From Ottowia sp. (GTDB lineage Bacteria; Pseudomonadota; Gammaproteobacteria; Burkholderiales; Burkholderiaceae_C): a stretch of DNA of 50,981 nucleotides. Below the pieces are notes generated by a model that was not told the origin of the DNA, did not search any database, and was given only the letters and a program-made list of their open reading frames with translations. The stretch lies in assembly GCA_023228705.1 (NCBI GenBank), contig JALOAS010000013.1, positions 1 to 50,981 of the forward strand. Direction: 5' to 3'. Position numbers and translations under genes: made by a program. Of this stretch, positions 16,451 through 26,392 are shown piece after piece. Every line of letters begins with the position of its first letter. Within the stretch, counting starts at the first letter, position 1.

Positions 16451-17386
16451 ATGACAACCACCAACGCGCAGGTCCGCGACTACCTGCAAGGCTTGCAAAC
16501 GCGCATCGTGGCGGCGCTGCAAGCCGAGGACGGCAGCGCCCGCTTCCTGAGCGACCCGTGGCAGAAGGCCCCGAGCGAGCTGCTGCAGGGCAGCGGCGTC
16601 ACGCAGATCCTGGAAGATGGCGATGTCTTCGAGCGCGCAGGCATCGGCTTTTCAGACGTGAGCGGGCCCCGACTGCCGCCTTCGGCCACCGAACACCGGC
16701 CGGGGCTGGCCGGCGCGCCGTTCGAGGCCATGGGCGTGTCGCTGGTGTTTCACCCGCGCAATCCCTACGTGCCCACCGTGCACATGAACGTGCGCATGAT
16801 CTCGGCCGGACACGCGGGCCAGGAGCCGGTGCGCTGGTTTGGCGGCGGCATGGACCTCACGCCGTACTACGGCTTTGAAGAAGACTGCGTGCACTTCCAC
16901 GCGGCCTGCCGCGATTGCCTGGCGCCGTTTGGCAACGACAAGTACCCGCGCTTCAAGGACTGGTGCGACACGTATTTCTTCAACCGCCACCGCAACGAGC
17001 CGCGCGGCGTGGGCGGCATCTTCTTTGACGACTTTGACGAGGGTGGGCCGGACAACGGATTTGCGCTGCTGCGCGCCGTGGGCGACGCGTTCCTGCCGGC
17101 GTACCTGCCCATCGTGCAGCGACGGCGGGACATGGCATGGGGCGAGCGCGAGCGCGAGCACCAGCTGCACCGCCGCGGCCGCTACGTCGAGTTCAACCTG
17201 GTGTGGGACCGCGGCACGCATTTCGGCCTGCAGTCCGGTGGCCGCTCCGAATCCATCCTGCTGTCCATGCCGCCGCGCGTGGCCTGGGGCTACCGCCGCC
17301 AGCCGGAGCCGGGGTCGCCGGAGGCGGAGCTGCTCGAGCGCTACCTGGCGCCCCGCGCATGGGTCGAACCGGCCGTCCAGGATTGA
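16451..17386 (+). CDS. hemF: Oxygen-dependent coproporphyrinogen III oxidase
   Basis: Converts coproporphyrinogen III to protoporphyrinogen IX using O2, an aerobic step of haem synthesis. The 311-aa protein has the strongly conserved segments NPYVPTVHMNVRMI, WFGGGMDLTPYYG, GVGGIFFDDFDEGG and a C-terminal YVEFNLVWDRGTHFGLQSGG. The frame extends upstream to a TTG at 16406, but the ATG at 16451 starts close to the family N-terminus. No strong ribosome-binding site is visible at either. It begins a tightly packed run with nadD, rsfS, rlmH, maf and rng. Confidence 0.95.
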   Translation: MTTTNAQVRDYLQGLQTRIVAALQAEDGSARFLSDPWQKAPSELLQGSGVTQILEDGDVFERAGIGFSDVSGPRLPPSATEHRPGLAGAPFEAMGVSLVFHPRNPYVPTVHMNVRMISAGHAGQEPVRWFGGGMDLTPYYGFEEDCVHFHAACRDCLAPFGNDKYPRFKDWCDTYFFNRHRNEPRGVGGIFFDDFDEGGPDNGFALLRAVGDAFLPAYLPIVQRRRDMAWGEREREHQLHRRGRYVEFNLVWDRGTHFGLQSGGRSESILLSMPPRVAWGYRRQPEPGSPEAELLERYLAPRAWVEPAVQD

Positions 17387-17390
17387 GCGC

Positions 17391-18020
17391 TTGCCTGCAT
17401 TGACGCGCCGCCTGGGCATGTACGGCGGCGGCTTTGACCCGCCGCACAACGCGCACGTGGCGCTGGCGCGCGCAGCCATTGCGCAGCTGCGCCTGGACCA
17501 GCTGCTCGTCGTGCCCACGGGCGACGCCTACCACAAGCCGCGCACGCTCAGCTGCGGCGCCGCGCGCCAGGCCATGTGCCGGCTGGCCTTTGCCGACCTG
17601 CCCGCCGTCACGGTGAGCGACATCGAGCTGACGCGCTCCGGCAGCAGCTACACCGTCGATACGCTGGCCGTCCTGCGCCGCAGCGAGCCCGGCGCGCGCT
17701 GGTTCCTGCTCATGGGCGCGGACCAGGCGCAGCGGTTTCATCGCTGGCATCGCTGGGCCGAGATCCTGCAGCAGGCCACGGTGGCCATTGCCGTGCGCCC
17801 GGATCGCGCCGGCGGCGCGCCAGCCTGGCATGCCGCCGATCCGCTGCCGGGCACCGATGCACCGCCGTCCGCGGTGCGCATCCTGCAGTTCCCCGCCATG
17901 GATTGCAGCGCCAGCGTGATCCGGGCCCGGGCCGCTGCGGGCCTGCCCATTGACTCTTGCGTGCCCGCGGCCGTGGCACGTTATATTGATGCCCATCACC
18001 TTTACCGATCCGAGACTTGA
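17391..18020 (+). CDS. nadD: Nicotinate-nucleotide adenylyltransferase
   Basis: Adenylates nicotinate mononucleotide in NAD synthesis. The nucleotidyltransferase signature GMYGGGFDPPHNAHVALA near the N-terminus and the C-terminal segment MDCSASVIRARAAAGLPID (an ISxTxIR-like motif) identify it. There is no early ATG upstream of the core motif; a TTG at 17391, 8 nt after AGGA at 17379-17382, is the best start and gives 209 aa. A TTG at 17400 is also in frame. Starts 4 bp after the hemF stop; its own stop shares a base with the rsfS ATG. Confidence 0.92.
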   Translation: MPALTRRLGMYGGGFDPPHNAHVALARAAIAQLRLDQLLVVPTGDAYHKPRTLSCGAARQAMCRLAFADLPAVTVSDIELTRSGSSYTVDTLAVLRRSEPGARWFLLMGADQAQRFHRWHRWAEILQQATVAIAVRPDRAGGAPAWHAADPLPGTDAPPSAVRILQFPAMDCSASVIRARAAAGLPIDSCVPAAVARYIDAHHLYRSET

Positions 18021-18418
18021 TGAACGAAGCTGCTGACAAGAGACAAATCCAGAAACTCCAGCGCGCCATCGTCGATGGCCTGGAAGACGTCCGGGCCCGA
18101 GACATCCGCGTGTTCAATACCGACCACCTGACCCCGCTTTTCTCCCGGGTCATCGTCGCCAGCGGCAACACCAACCGCCAGACGCGCGCGCTGGCAGTGG
18201 GCGTGCAGGATCGCGTGCAGCAGGCCGGCTTTGACAAGCCCCGGCTCGAAGGCCAGGAGAACGGCGAATGGATCATCGTCGATTGCGGCGCGGCGGTGGT
18301 GCATGTCATGCAGCCGGCGGTGCGCCAGTACTACAACCTGGAAGAGCTGTGGGGCGAGAAGCCGGTGCGCATGCGGCTGGCCACAGCCGGGAGCCGGACG
18401 AGCAAGCCCGTGCCGTGA
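18020..18418 (+). CDS. rsfS: Ribosomal silencing factor RsfS (Iojap/YbeB)
   Basis: Binds L14 on the 50S subunit and blocks subunit joining when nutrients are short. The 132-aa protein has the family features VDGLEDVRARDIRVFNT, SRVIVASGNTNRQTRALA, GEWIIVDCGAAVVHVM and the end motif YYNLEELWGEKP. Its ATG overlaps the nadD stop (TGATG) and its stop overlaps the rlmH GTG (GTGA). The placement next to rlmH, another 50S factor, is the standard proteobacterial order. The short Ser/Arg/Lys tail after the conserved core is unremarkable. Confidence 0.95.
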   Translation: MNEAADKRQIQKLQRAIVDGLEDVRARDIRVFNTDHLTPLFSRVIVASGNTNRQTRALAVGVQDRVQQAGFDKPRLEGQENGEWIIVDCGAAVVHVMQPAVRQYYNLEELWGEKPVRMRLATAGSRTSKPVP

Positions 18419-18885
18419 AGCTGACCGTGGTCGCGGTCGGCGTGCGCATGCCGGCCTGGGTGGACCAGGCCTGGGATGAATACGCCAGGCGCTTCCCGGC
18501 CGAACTTCGCCTCGGCCTGAAGCCGGTCAAGGCCGCGCCGCGGCGCGGCGACAAGACGCCGGACATGCTCAAGGCGGCAGAGGCGCGGCAGGTCCGCGCC
18601 GCGCTGGCCACGGGCGTGCACGTGGTGGCGCTGGACGAGCGGGGTGACCGGGTCCGCACCGTGGATCTGGCGCGCCGCCTGCGCCAGTGGCAGCGGCAGG
18701 GCCAGGACGTGGCGCTGCTGGTCGGCGGCCCGGACGGGCTGGATGCGGGCTTGCTGCAAGACGCCGACGAGCGCCTGCGCCTGTCGGACCTGACGCTGCC
18801 GCACGCGATGGTGCGGGTCCTGCTGGCCGAGCAGCTGTACCGGGCCTGGTCCATCAACGCCGGGCACCCATATCATCGCGCCTGA
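18415..18885 (+). CDS. rlmH: 23S rRNA (pseudouridine-1915-N3)-methyltransferase RlmH
   Basis: SPOUT-class methyltransferase acting on pseudouridine 1915 of the assembled ribosome. The 156-aa length matches the family. It starts with VKLTVVAVG from a GTG codon coupled to the rsfS stop (GTGA, 18415-18418). It shows the knot region VALLVGGPDGLD and the invariant C-terminus WSINAGHPYHRA. No ATG fits the conserved N-terminus, so the GTG start is well supported. Confidence 0.96.
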   Translation: MKLTVVAVGVRMPAWVDQAWDEYARRFPAELRLGLKPVKAAPRRGDKTPDMLKAAEARQVRAALATGVHVVALDERGDRVRTVDLARRLRQWQRQGQDVALLVGGPDGLDAGLLQDADERLRLSDLTLPHAMVRVLLAEQLYRAWSINAGHPYHRA

Positions 18886-18944
18886 TGCAGGCGGACTGCG
18901 CGCCTGCCGGCCACTGCGGCGTACGGCGTACACTTGCATCTCAT

Positions 18945-19568
18945 ATGCCACCCCGGTTTCCCTTTGTCCATCTGGCCTCGCAGAGCCCGCGCCGCCGCCA
19001 GCTGCTGGAGCAACTGGGCGTGCGCTTTGCCGTGCTGCTGCCGCCCGATGCCGCGCAGGCCGAGTCGCTGGAATCCATCCGGCCGGGTGAGGCCGCCGAG
19101 CGCTACGTGCAGCGCGTGACCGCAAGCAAGCTGGAGCACGCGCTGCGCTGGTCCAGCTGCACCGGCGGGGTCATCCTGTGCGCCGATACCACGGTTGCCC
19201 AGGGGCGGGACATCCTGGGCAAGCCGCAGGACGCGGCGCAGGCGGCGGACATGCTGCGCCAGCTCTCCGGCCGCACGCACCAGGTGCTGACCGCCGTGGC
19301 GGTGGCGGCGGGCGATGCGCGCCTGGCCAGCCTCAGCACGACGCAGGTCCGCTTTGCCGAGCTGGACGCGGCAGACATCCGCGACTATGTGGCCAGCGGC
19401 GAATGGCAGGGCAAGGCCGGAGGCTACGCCATACAGGGGCTGGCGGCGCAGTTTGTCGCGCACATCAGCGGCAGCTACAGCGGCGTCATGGGGCTGCCGC
19501 TGTTTGAGACCGCGGCGCTCTTGCGCCGCGCGGCGCAGCAGCTTTCCCGGCGCGCGCCGGCGCATTGA
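18945..19568 (+). CDS. maf: Maf-family nucleoside triphosphate pyrophosphatase
   Basis: House-cleaning pyrophosphatase that hydrolyses non-canonical or excess nucleotides; the YhdE subgroup prefers dTTP/UTP. The 207-aa protein has the signature LASQSPRRRQLLEQLG at the N-terminus, LCADTTVAQGRDILGKP, and the C-terminal GKAGGYAIQGLAAQFV. An alternative ATG at 18885 overlaps the rlmH stop and would add 20 residues without family similarity; coupled translation from there cannot be excluded. The stop overlaps the rng ATG. Confidence 0.92.
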   Translation: MPPRFPFVHLASQSPRRRQLLEQLGVRFAVLLPPDAAQAESLESIRPGEAAERYVQRVTASKLEHALRWSSCTGGVILCADTTVAQGRDILGKPQDAAQAADMLRQLSGRTHQVLTAVAVAAGDARLASLSTTQVRFAELDAADIRDYVASGEWQGKAGGYAIQGLAAQFVAHISGSYSGVMGLPLFETAALLRRAAQQLSRRAPAH

Positions 19569-21049
19569 TGCAGCAGGACATCCTGATCAACTGGTCGCCG
19601 CAGGAAACGCGGGTGGCGGTGGTCGAGCATGGCGTGGTGCAGGAGCTGCACGTGGAGCGCAGCGTCGAGTGTGGCTGGGTCGGCAACATCTACCTGGGCC
19701 GGGTCGCGCGCGTGCTGCCGGGAATGCAGTCGGCCTTTGTCGACATCGGCCTGGAGCGAACGGCGTTCCTGCACGTGGCCGACCTGCTGCGCCCGGAGTT
19801 GCCGGACGAAGGACCGGCCGAGCGGGACGAAGCCGTCGAGCCCATAGAAAAGCGCATTTTCCAGGGGCAGAGCCTGCTCGTGCAGGTCATCAAGGATCCG
19901 CTGGGCAGCAAGGGTGCGCGGCTGTCCACGCAAATCAGCCTGGCCGGGCGCATGCTGGTCTGCCTGCCGCAAAGCAGCCGCATCGGCGTGTCGCGCAAGA
20001 TAGGGTCGGCCGAGCGCGATACGCTGCGCGCGCGCATGCAGGCCTTGCTGCAAGCCGACGGCGGGCAGGACCTGCGCGGATTCATCCTGCGCACCAATGC
20101 CGAAGGCGCCAGCGACGCCGACCTGCAGCGCGACGTCGATTACCTGCGCCGCACCTGGGCGCACGTGCTGCAGGCCAGCCGGGACGCGGCGGCGCCCGCG
20201 CTGCTGCACCGCGGACCCGTGCTGCTGCAACGGGTGTTGCGCGACCTGGTCACCGAGCAGACGGCGTCCGTGCAGATCGATTCGGCCGAGCAGTTCGCGG
20301 CGTTGCAGGCGTTTGCCGCAAGCTACATGCCCGGAGCGGTGGCGCACCTGGCCCGCTACCGGGGCGAGCGCCCCATATTCGACCTCTACGGCATAGACGA
20401 TGAGATCAACCGGGCGCTGGGCCGCCAGGTGGACCTGAAGTCCGGCGGCTACCTGGTGATCGACCAGACCGAGGCGCTGACCACCATAGACGTCAACACC
20501 GGCGGCTTTGTCGGCCGGCGCAACTTTGACGAAACCGTGTTCAAGACCAACCTGGAGGCCGCGCAGGCGATCGCCCGGCAGCTGCGCCTGCGCAACCTGG
20601 GTGGCATCGTCGTCGTTGACTTCATCGGCATGACGCAGGCTGAGCACCAGGACGCGGTGCTTGCCGAGCTGCGCAAGCGCGTGGCCATGGACCGGGTCAA
20701 GACCTACGTGGGTGAGTTTTCCCCATTGGGGCTGGTTGAAATGACGCGCAAGCGCACGCGCGAGTCGCTGGCGCAGGCGCTGTGCAGCCCCTGCAGCCAG
20801 TGCCGGGGAACCGGCCGCGTGCGCAGCACGCGTTCCACCGCGTACGAGATCCTGCGCGAGATCCTGCGCGAGGCGCGCCAGTTCGACCCGCGTGAATTCC
20901 GCGTTCTGGCGGCGCCGGAGGTGGTCGAGATGCTGATGGACGAGGAGGGGCAGTACCTGGCCGGCTTGCAGGACTTCATTGGCAAGCCCATCTCGCTGCG
21001 GGCCGAAACGGACGTGGGCCCCGACCAGTACGACATCGTGCTGCTGTAG
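19568..21049 (+). CDS. rng: Ribonuclease G
   Basis: Endoribonuclease that matures the 5' end of 16S rRNA and takes part in mRNA decay. The 493-aa protein lacks the long C-terminal scaffold of RNase E, so it is the G form. An S1 domain (about 35-125, GNIYLGRVARVLPGMQSAFVD) is followed by the catalytic core with metal-binding Asp residues in TTIDVNTGGFVG (near 308) and VVDFIGM (near 350). The zinc-link cysteines CSPCSQCRGTG lie near 405. The ATG overlaps the maf stop. It ends the hemF run and is convergent with yigZ. Confidence 0.96.
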   Translation: MQQDILINWSPQETRVAVVEHGVVQELHVERSVECGWVGNIYLGRVARVLPGMQSAFVDIGLERTAFLHVADLLRPELPDEGPAERDEAVEPIEKRIFQGQSLLVQVIKDPLGSKGARLSTQISLAGRMLVCLPQSSRIGVSRKIGSAERDTLRARMQALLQADGGQDLRGFILRTNAEGASDADLQRDVDYLRRTWAHVLQASRDAAAPALLHRGPVLLQRVLRDLVTEQTASVQIDSAEQFAALQAFAASYMPGAVAHLARYRGERPIFDLYGIDDEINRALGRQVDLKSGGYLVIDQTEALTTIDVNTGGFVGRRNFDETVFKTNLEAAQAIARQLRLRNLGGIVVVDFIGMTQAEHQDAVLAELRKRVAMDRVKTYVGEFSPLGLVEMTRKRTRESLAQALCSPCSQCRGTGRVRSTRSTAYEILREILREARQFDPREFRVLAAPEVVEMLMDEEGQYLAGLQDFIGKPISLRAETDVGPDQYDIVLL

Positions 21050-21067
21050 GGCTGCCGCAGCCGCCGC

Positions 21068-21667
21068 TCAGCCGCCCGGGCCGGCGTCGTCCCAGCGCAG
21101 CTGGCCATGCGCCAGGTCATCGAGCCGTGCACGCAGCGCGTTGGCGTGGCTGGCGTCGACTTCAAGCGCCAGCCGCACGTGCTCGCCGTACGCCAGCCTG
21201 ATATTGCGTACCGGCTCTTGTTCAAGCGCGTGCCGCAGGATGCCTTCCAGCGCGTACGGCAGCGTGCAGCCCAGCCGCTGCCAGGAGACGATGGCCACCT
21301 TGTCGGCTTCGGCCAGTGCCCGGGCAACGGTTTCCGTGTACGCGCGAACCAGGCCGCCCGCGCCCAGCTTGATGCCGCCAAAATAACGCACGACGGTGGC
21401 CAGGACCTGGTCCAGTTCCTGCTTGCGCAGGACGGCCAGCATGGGCAGGCCGGCGGTGCCGGCCGGCTCGCCGTCGTCCACCGCCGCGGATTCGCCGCCA
21501 GCCAGCAGCGCCCAGCACACGTGCGTGGCCCGGGGGTGCGCCACGCGCAGCGCCTGCACCACTTCCAGCGCCTGCGCGCGGTCGCCCATGGGCTGCACGC
21601 AGCCGATGAACTGGCTCTTGCGCACCAGCAGCTCGGCATGGACGGCGCGGGCCAGCGTCTGTGCCAT
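21068..21667 (-). CDS. yigZ: YigZ/IMPACT family protein
   Basis: UPF0029 family; bacterial members bind nucleic acid or ribosomes but the role is unclear. The 199-aa protein has the N-terminal IMPACT motif RKSQFIGCVQPMGDRAQALE and ATHVCWALLAGG. It also carries DDGEPAGTAGLPMLAVL and VVRYFGGIKLGAGGLVRAY, the most conserved segment. A smaller C-terminal domain (DUF1949-like) follows. It is convergent with rng with 18 bp between stops, and only 16 bp downstream of trpB, so it may be read through from trpB. Confidence 0.9.
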   Translation of the reverse strand: MAQTLARAVHAELLVRKSQFIGCVQPMGDRAQALEVVQALRVAHPRATHVCWALLAGGESAAVDDGEPAGTAGLPMLAVLRKQELDQVLATVVRYFGGIKLGAGGLVRAYTETVARALAEADKVAIVSWQRLGCTLPYALEGILRHALEQEPVRNIRLAYGEHVRLALEVDASHANALRARLDDLAHGQLRWDDAGPGG

Positions 21668-21683
21668 GCCGCCTGCGTTCGCG

Positions 21684-22892
<1,209 letters not shown>

Positions 22893-22920
22893 CGCTTGCT
22901 ATTCTCCTCCAAGGGTTGCT

Positions 22921-22941
22921 GAACCCGGGTTTGAACCCGGC
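22921..22941. repeat. T-arm-like palindrome in the trpB leader
   Basis: On the minus strand the leader reads CCGGGTTCAAACCCGGGTTC, a hairpin with a 7-nt TTCAAAC loop that looks like a tRNA T-arm. The neighbouring sequence gives neither an acceptor stem nor an anticodon arm. It may be a degraded tRNA end or a simple regulatory hairpin in the roughly 90-nt leader upstream of trpB. Confidence 0.35.
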
Positions 22942-23000
22942 CTTGCCGTAATCTGCTGGTGCCGGATCCCGGTACGCTCGCATGATAGTTGACTTGGCTA

Positions 23001-23020
23001 CGCTCAACGCTCAACGCGGT
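23001..23020. repeat. Minor heptamer remnant (CTCAACG x2) at the msbA 3' end
   Basis: ACGCTCAACGCTCAACGC directly before the msbA stop (read on +) contains two copies of the same 7-bp unit that forms the large array at 48478-48568. It is probably a fragment of the mosaic repeat family. Confidence 0.45.
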
Positions 23021-23029
23021 CGCGAGGGG

Positions 23030-24856
23030 TCAGGGGATGGTTGCTGCCGCATCGGGCGTCTTGAGCGCCGCGCCCAGTGCCTGGCCGTGCAGGCGCGCGT
23101 ACAGGCCGTCCAGCTGCAGCAGCTGCGCATGCGTTCCCTGCTCGACGATGCGGCCGCGCTCCATGACGATGATGCGGTCCGCGTGCTCGATGGTCGACAG
23201 TCGGTGCGCGATGATGAGCGTGGTGCGGCCGGCCATCGCGGTTTCAAGCGCCTGCTGCACCAGCCGTTCGCTCTCGGTGTCCAGCGCCGACGTGGCCTCG
23301 TCCAGCAGCAGGATGGGCGCATCCTTGTACAGCGCGCGGGCAATTGCCAGGCGCTGGCGCTGGCCGCCGGAGAATTCGGCGGCGTTGTGCCCCAGCACCG
23401 TGTCCATGCCCTGCGCCAGGCTGTCGATGTGCTTGCCCAGGTTGGCCATCTCCAGGCAGTGCTGCACGCGCTCGCGGTCGATCCGGGCGGCGCCCAGCGC
23501 CACGTTGGCCGCAATGGTGTCGTTGAACATGACCACCGTCTGACCCACCAGCGCAAACTGTGCACGCAGCTGTGGCAGCGCCCATTGCCGGATGTCGGTG
23601 CCGTCCAGCAGGACCTGTCCGCCTGTTGGCGTGACAAAGCGCGGCAGCAGGTTGACCAGCGTCGTCTTGCCCGCGCCCGACGGGCCCACCAGCGCAATGA
23701 TCTCGCCCGGCGCCACGTGCAGGCTGACCCCGTCCAGTGCGGCGGCCGAATCCCGCGTATAGCGCACGCTCACGGCATCCAGCACGATCTCGCCGCGTGC
23801 GCGCGGCGCCGGGGCCGTGCCGGCTGCTTCGGATTCGGACGGATCCGATTCCGGTGACACCGTATCCATCAGCACCAGCCCGCGCTCCAGCGCTGCCAGC
23901 CCGCGGGTGATGGGATTGATCACGTCCGCCAGCCGGCGCGTGGGCGAGATCAGCATCAGCATGGCACCGATGAACGCCACGAAGCTGCCCACGGTCACCG
24001 ACTGCCCGCCGCCCAGCTGGCTTTGCGAGAGCGCGATGGCAATGACCGCCGAAAGCGCGATGGCCGCAACCAGCTGCGCCAGCGGCATGCTGGCGGCTGA
24101 CGCACGCACCGCCTTGACCGCCAGGTCGCGCAGGCGGTGGCTCAGCTCCTGAAAGCGCAGCGCCTGGCCTTCCTCGGCCTCGTGCAGGCGGACGATGCGG
24201 TGCGCCAGCACGTTTTCCTCGACCACGTACGCCAGGTCATCGGTGGCGGCCTGGCTCTGCTTGGTCACGCGGTACAGGCGCATCGACAGCGTGCGCATGA
24301 TCCACGCCACGCAGGGCACCAGCACCAGCACGATGAGCGTGAGCTGCCAGTTCAGGTACAGCAGGTATGCCAGCAGCGCCACCACCGTGAACCCGTCGCG
24401 GGTCAGGTTGAGCAGTGCCTGCACCAGCTGGTCCGAGCCGGTCTGAACCTCGTAGACGATGGTATTGGCCAGCTCGCTGGCCGTCTGCCTGGAAAACAGC
24501 GACAGGTCGGCGCGCAACAGCCGGTCAAACAGCCGTTGCCGCAGCGCCACCATGCCGGTGGCAGAAATGCGTGCCAGCGCGTAGCGGCCGGCAAAGTGCG
24601 CCGTGCCCCGGATGATGAAGAGCCCGATGATGGCCGTGGGAACCATCCAGATCTGCAGGCGTTGCTCGGTGAAGCCGCGGTCCAGCAGCGGCTTGAGCAG
24701 CGCCGGTATCGCCGGCTCGGTCAATGCGTTGATCAGCATGGCGCCAACGGCAACGAACCAGCCGGTCTTGTATTGGCGAAAATAGGGCCAGAGCCGGCGC
24801 AGGCGTTGCATCAGCGGCTGCTCGGCCGGCCGGTGAGGGAGGTGTGGTGAAGGCAT
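23030..24856 (-). CDS. msbA: Lipid A/phospholipid ABC exporter MsbA
   Basis: Inner-membrane flippase that moves lipid A-core across the membrane. The 608-aa half-transporter has six predicted membrane segments in residues 32-310. The ATPase domain follows: Walker A GPSGAGKTT (391-399), signature FSGGQRQRLAIARALYK, Walker B ILLLDEATSALD and the H-loop AHRLSTIEHAD. The segment LFSRQTASELANTIVYEV is typical of the lipid exporter subgroup. A short charged, Ser/Pro-rich insert (about 334-352) separates the two domains. It is divergent from tolB. A small CTCAACG repeat pair lies just past its stop. Confidence 0.92.
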   Translation of the reverse strand: MPSPHLPHRPAEQPLMQRLRRLWPYFRQYKTGWFVAVGAMLINALTEPAIPALLKPLLDRGFTEQRLQIWMVPTAIIGLFIIRGTAHFAGRYALARISATGMVALRQRLFDRLLRADLSLFSRQTASELANTIVYEVQTGSDQLVQALLNLTRDGFTVVALLAYLLYLNWQLTLIVLVLVPCVAWIMRTLSMRLYRVTKQSQAATDDLAYVVEENVLAHRIVRLHEAEEGQALRFQELSHRLRDLAVKAVRASAASMPLAQLVAAIALSAVIAIALSQSQLGGGQSVTVGSFVAFIGAMLMLISPTRRLADVINPITRGLAALERGLVLMDTVSPESDPSESEAAGTAPAPRARGEIVLDAVSVRYTRDSAAALDGVSLHVAPGEIIALVGPSGAGKTTLVNLLPRFVTPTGGQVLLDGTDIRQWALPQLRAQFALVGQTVVMFNDTIAANVALGAARIDRERVQHCLEMANLGKHIDSLAQGMDTVLGHNAAEFSGGQRQRLAIARALYKDAPILLLDEATSALDTESERLVQQALETAMAGRTTLIIAHRLSTIEHADRIIVMERGRIVEQGTHAQLLQLDGLYARLHGQALGAALKTPDAAATIP

Positions 24857-25066
24857 GAGCGCTAGCGCTGTATTCTAGAGCCTGCCCCGGCGCGGCTGGA
24901 TGCCGCCGCTGCAGTGCGCCCCCGATTCTGATTCGCAGGATGGCCGTTGATGTGGTTCAATATACGGGCGGACCATGGGGCGCAATGGCACCACGCGTGG
25001 TGTACGATTTGTAAACTTCTTGCGTGCAATGCCGGCGATAATGTCTCCTTTGCGACCTGAATCTGA

Positions 25067-26359
25067 ATGACGCTCGATCACCGTTCCAATTCCTTCTTCG
25101 TGCGCCGCGGGCTGCTGGCCGCGCTGGCCGGTGCGCCCTGGCTGCCGGCGCTGGCGCAGTTTCGGGTCGAGGTCTCCGGTGTCGGCATGACGCAGTTGCC
25201 GATTGCGCTGCCCACCTTCAGGGGGCAGAGTGCCTCGCCGCAGCCGATCAGCGAGATCGTCCGCGCAGACCTCGAGCGCAGCGGCCGCTTTCGCGCGCTT
25301 GGCGACGAGCGCGACATGGACGAGACCACGCGGCCGGACTTCAGCGCCTGGCGAGGCCGGCGCGCCGACGCGCTGGCTGCCGGCAGCGTGGCCACCGCCG
25401 ACTCCGGGCGCTGGCGCGTGCGCTTCCGGCTCTGGGACATCGTCAAGGAGCGCGACCTGGGCGGGCAGGGGTACCTGGTCCCCGAGGCCGACCTGCGGCT
25501 GGCCGCGCACCGCATTGCAGACTACATCTACGAGCAGCTGACCGGCGAGCAGGGCGTTTTCTCGACCCGGCTGGCGTACGTGACCAAGTCGGGCAGCAGG
25601 TACACGCTCTGGGTCGCTGATGCAGACGGCGAGAATGCGCAGGCTGCGCTCTCCAGCAACGAATCCATCATCTCGCCCAGCTGGTCGCCCGATGGCGCCT
25701 ACCTGGCGTACGTCTCCTTCGAAGCGCGCAAGCCCGTGGTGTACGTGCACCAGGTGGCGACAGGGCAGCGGCGGCTGGTGGCCAACTTCAAGGGCTCCAA
25801 CAGCGCGCCGGCCTGGTCGCCCGATGGCCGGCACCTGGCCGTGACGCTGTCGCGCGACGGCGGCTCGCAGCTTTACATCATCGGCGCCGATGGCAGCGGC
25901 CTGCGCCGGCTGACGCAGTCACAGAGCATCGATACCGAGCCGCGGTTCTCGCCCAACGGAAAGGACCTGTACTTCGTCAGCGACCGCGGCGGCGGGCCGC
26001 AGGTCTACCGCATGTCGGTGCAGGGCGGCGGGGCGCAGCGGGTGACCTACGACGGAAATTACAATGTGTCACCAAGCATCAGTCCGGACGGCCGGTGGAT
26101 GGCGTATATTTCGCGCAAGTCAGGCCGTTTCGGGCTGCACGTGATGGAATTGGCCAGTGGCAAGGCGACTGCCATCACCGACACGCGGGACGACGAGCAC
26201 CCAAGCTTTGCGCCCAACAGCCGCCTCATCGTGTACGCCACGCGTGAGGGGGCCGAGCGCGTGCTCATGACGACCACCATAGACGGAAAGATCAAGGCGC
26301 GCCTGGCCGGGCACGGGCGGGATATCCGTGAGCCGTCCTGGGGGCCGTTCCAGCGCTGA
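25067..26359 (+). CDS. tolB: Tol-Pal system beta-propeller protein TolB
   Basis: Periplasmic component of Tol-Pal that binds Pal and helps outer-membrane constriction at division. The 430-aa protein has an N-terminal signal (RRGLLAALAGAPWLPALA). The TolB N-domain follows (PISEIVRADLERSGRFRAL), then a six-bladed propeller of repeated SPSWSPDG, APAWSPDG, EPRFSPNG and SPSISPDG strands. There is no good ribosome-binding site in front of the ATG. tolQ, tolR and tolA, which usually precede it, are absent: the upstream gene is divergent msbA. It is followed by pal and cpoB. Confidence 0.95.
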   Translation: MTLDHRSNSFFVRRGLLAALAGAPWLPALAQFRVEVSGVGMTQLPIALPTFRGQSASPQPISEIVRADLERSGRFRALGDERDMDETTRPDFSAWRGRRADALAAGSVATADSGRWRVRFRLWDIVKERDLGGQGYLVPEADLRLAAHRIADYIYEQLTGEQGVFSTRLAYVTKSGSRYTLWVADADGENAQAALSSNESIISPSWSPDGAYLAYVSFEARKPVVYVHQVATGQRRLVANFKGSNSAPAWSPDGRHLAVTLSRDGGSQLYIIGADGSGLRRLTQSQSIDTEPRFSPNGKDLYFVSDRGGGPQVYRMSVQGGGAQRVTYDGNYNVSPSISPDGRWMAYISRKSGRFGLHVMELASGKATAITDTRDDEHPSFAPNSRLIVYATREGAERVLMTTTIDGKIKARLAGHGRDIREPSWGPFQR

Positions 26360-26392
26360 ATTTCATCATTGGCTCTTGAAGGAGTGAGGTAA

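Noticed and set aside
22921..22990. A complete tRNA gene on the minus strand
   Set aside because: Only the T-arm fits; no matching acceptor, D-arm or anticodon arm can be drawn.
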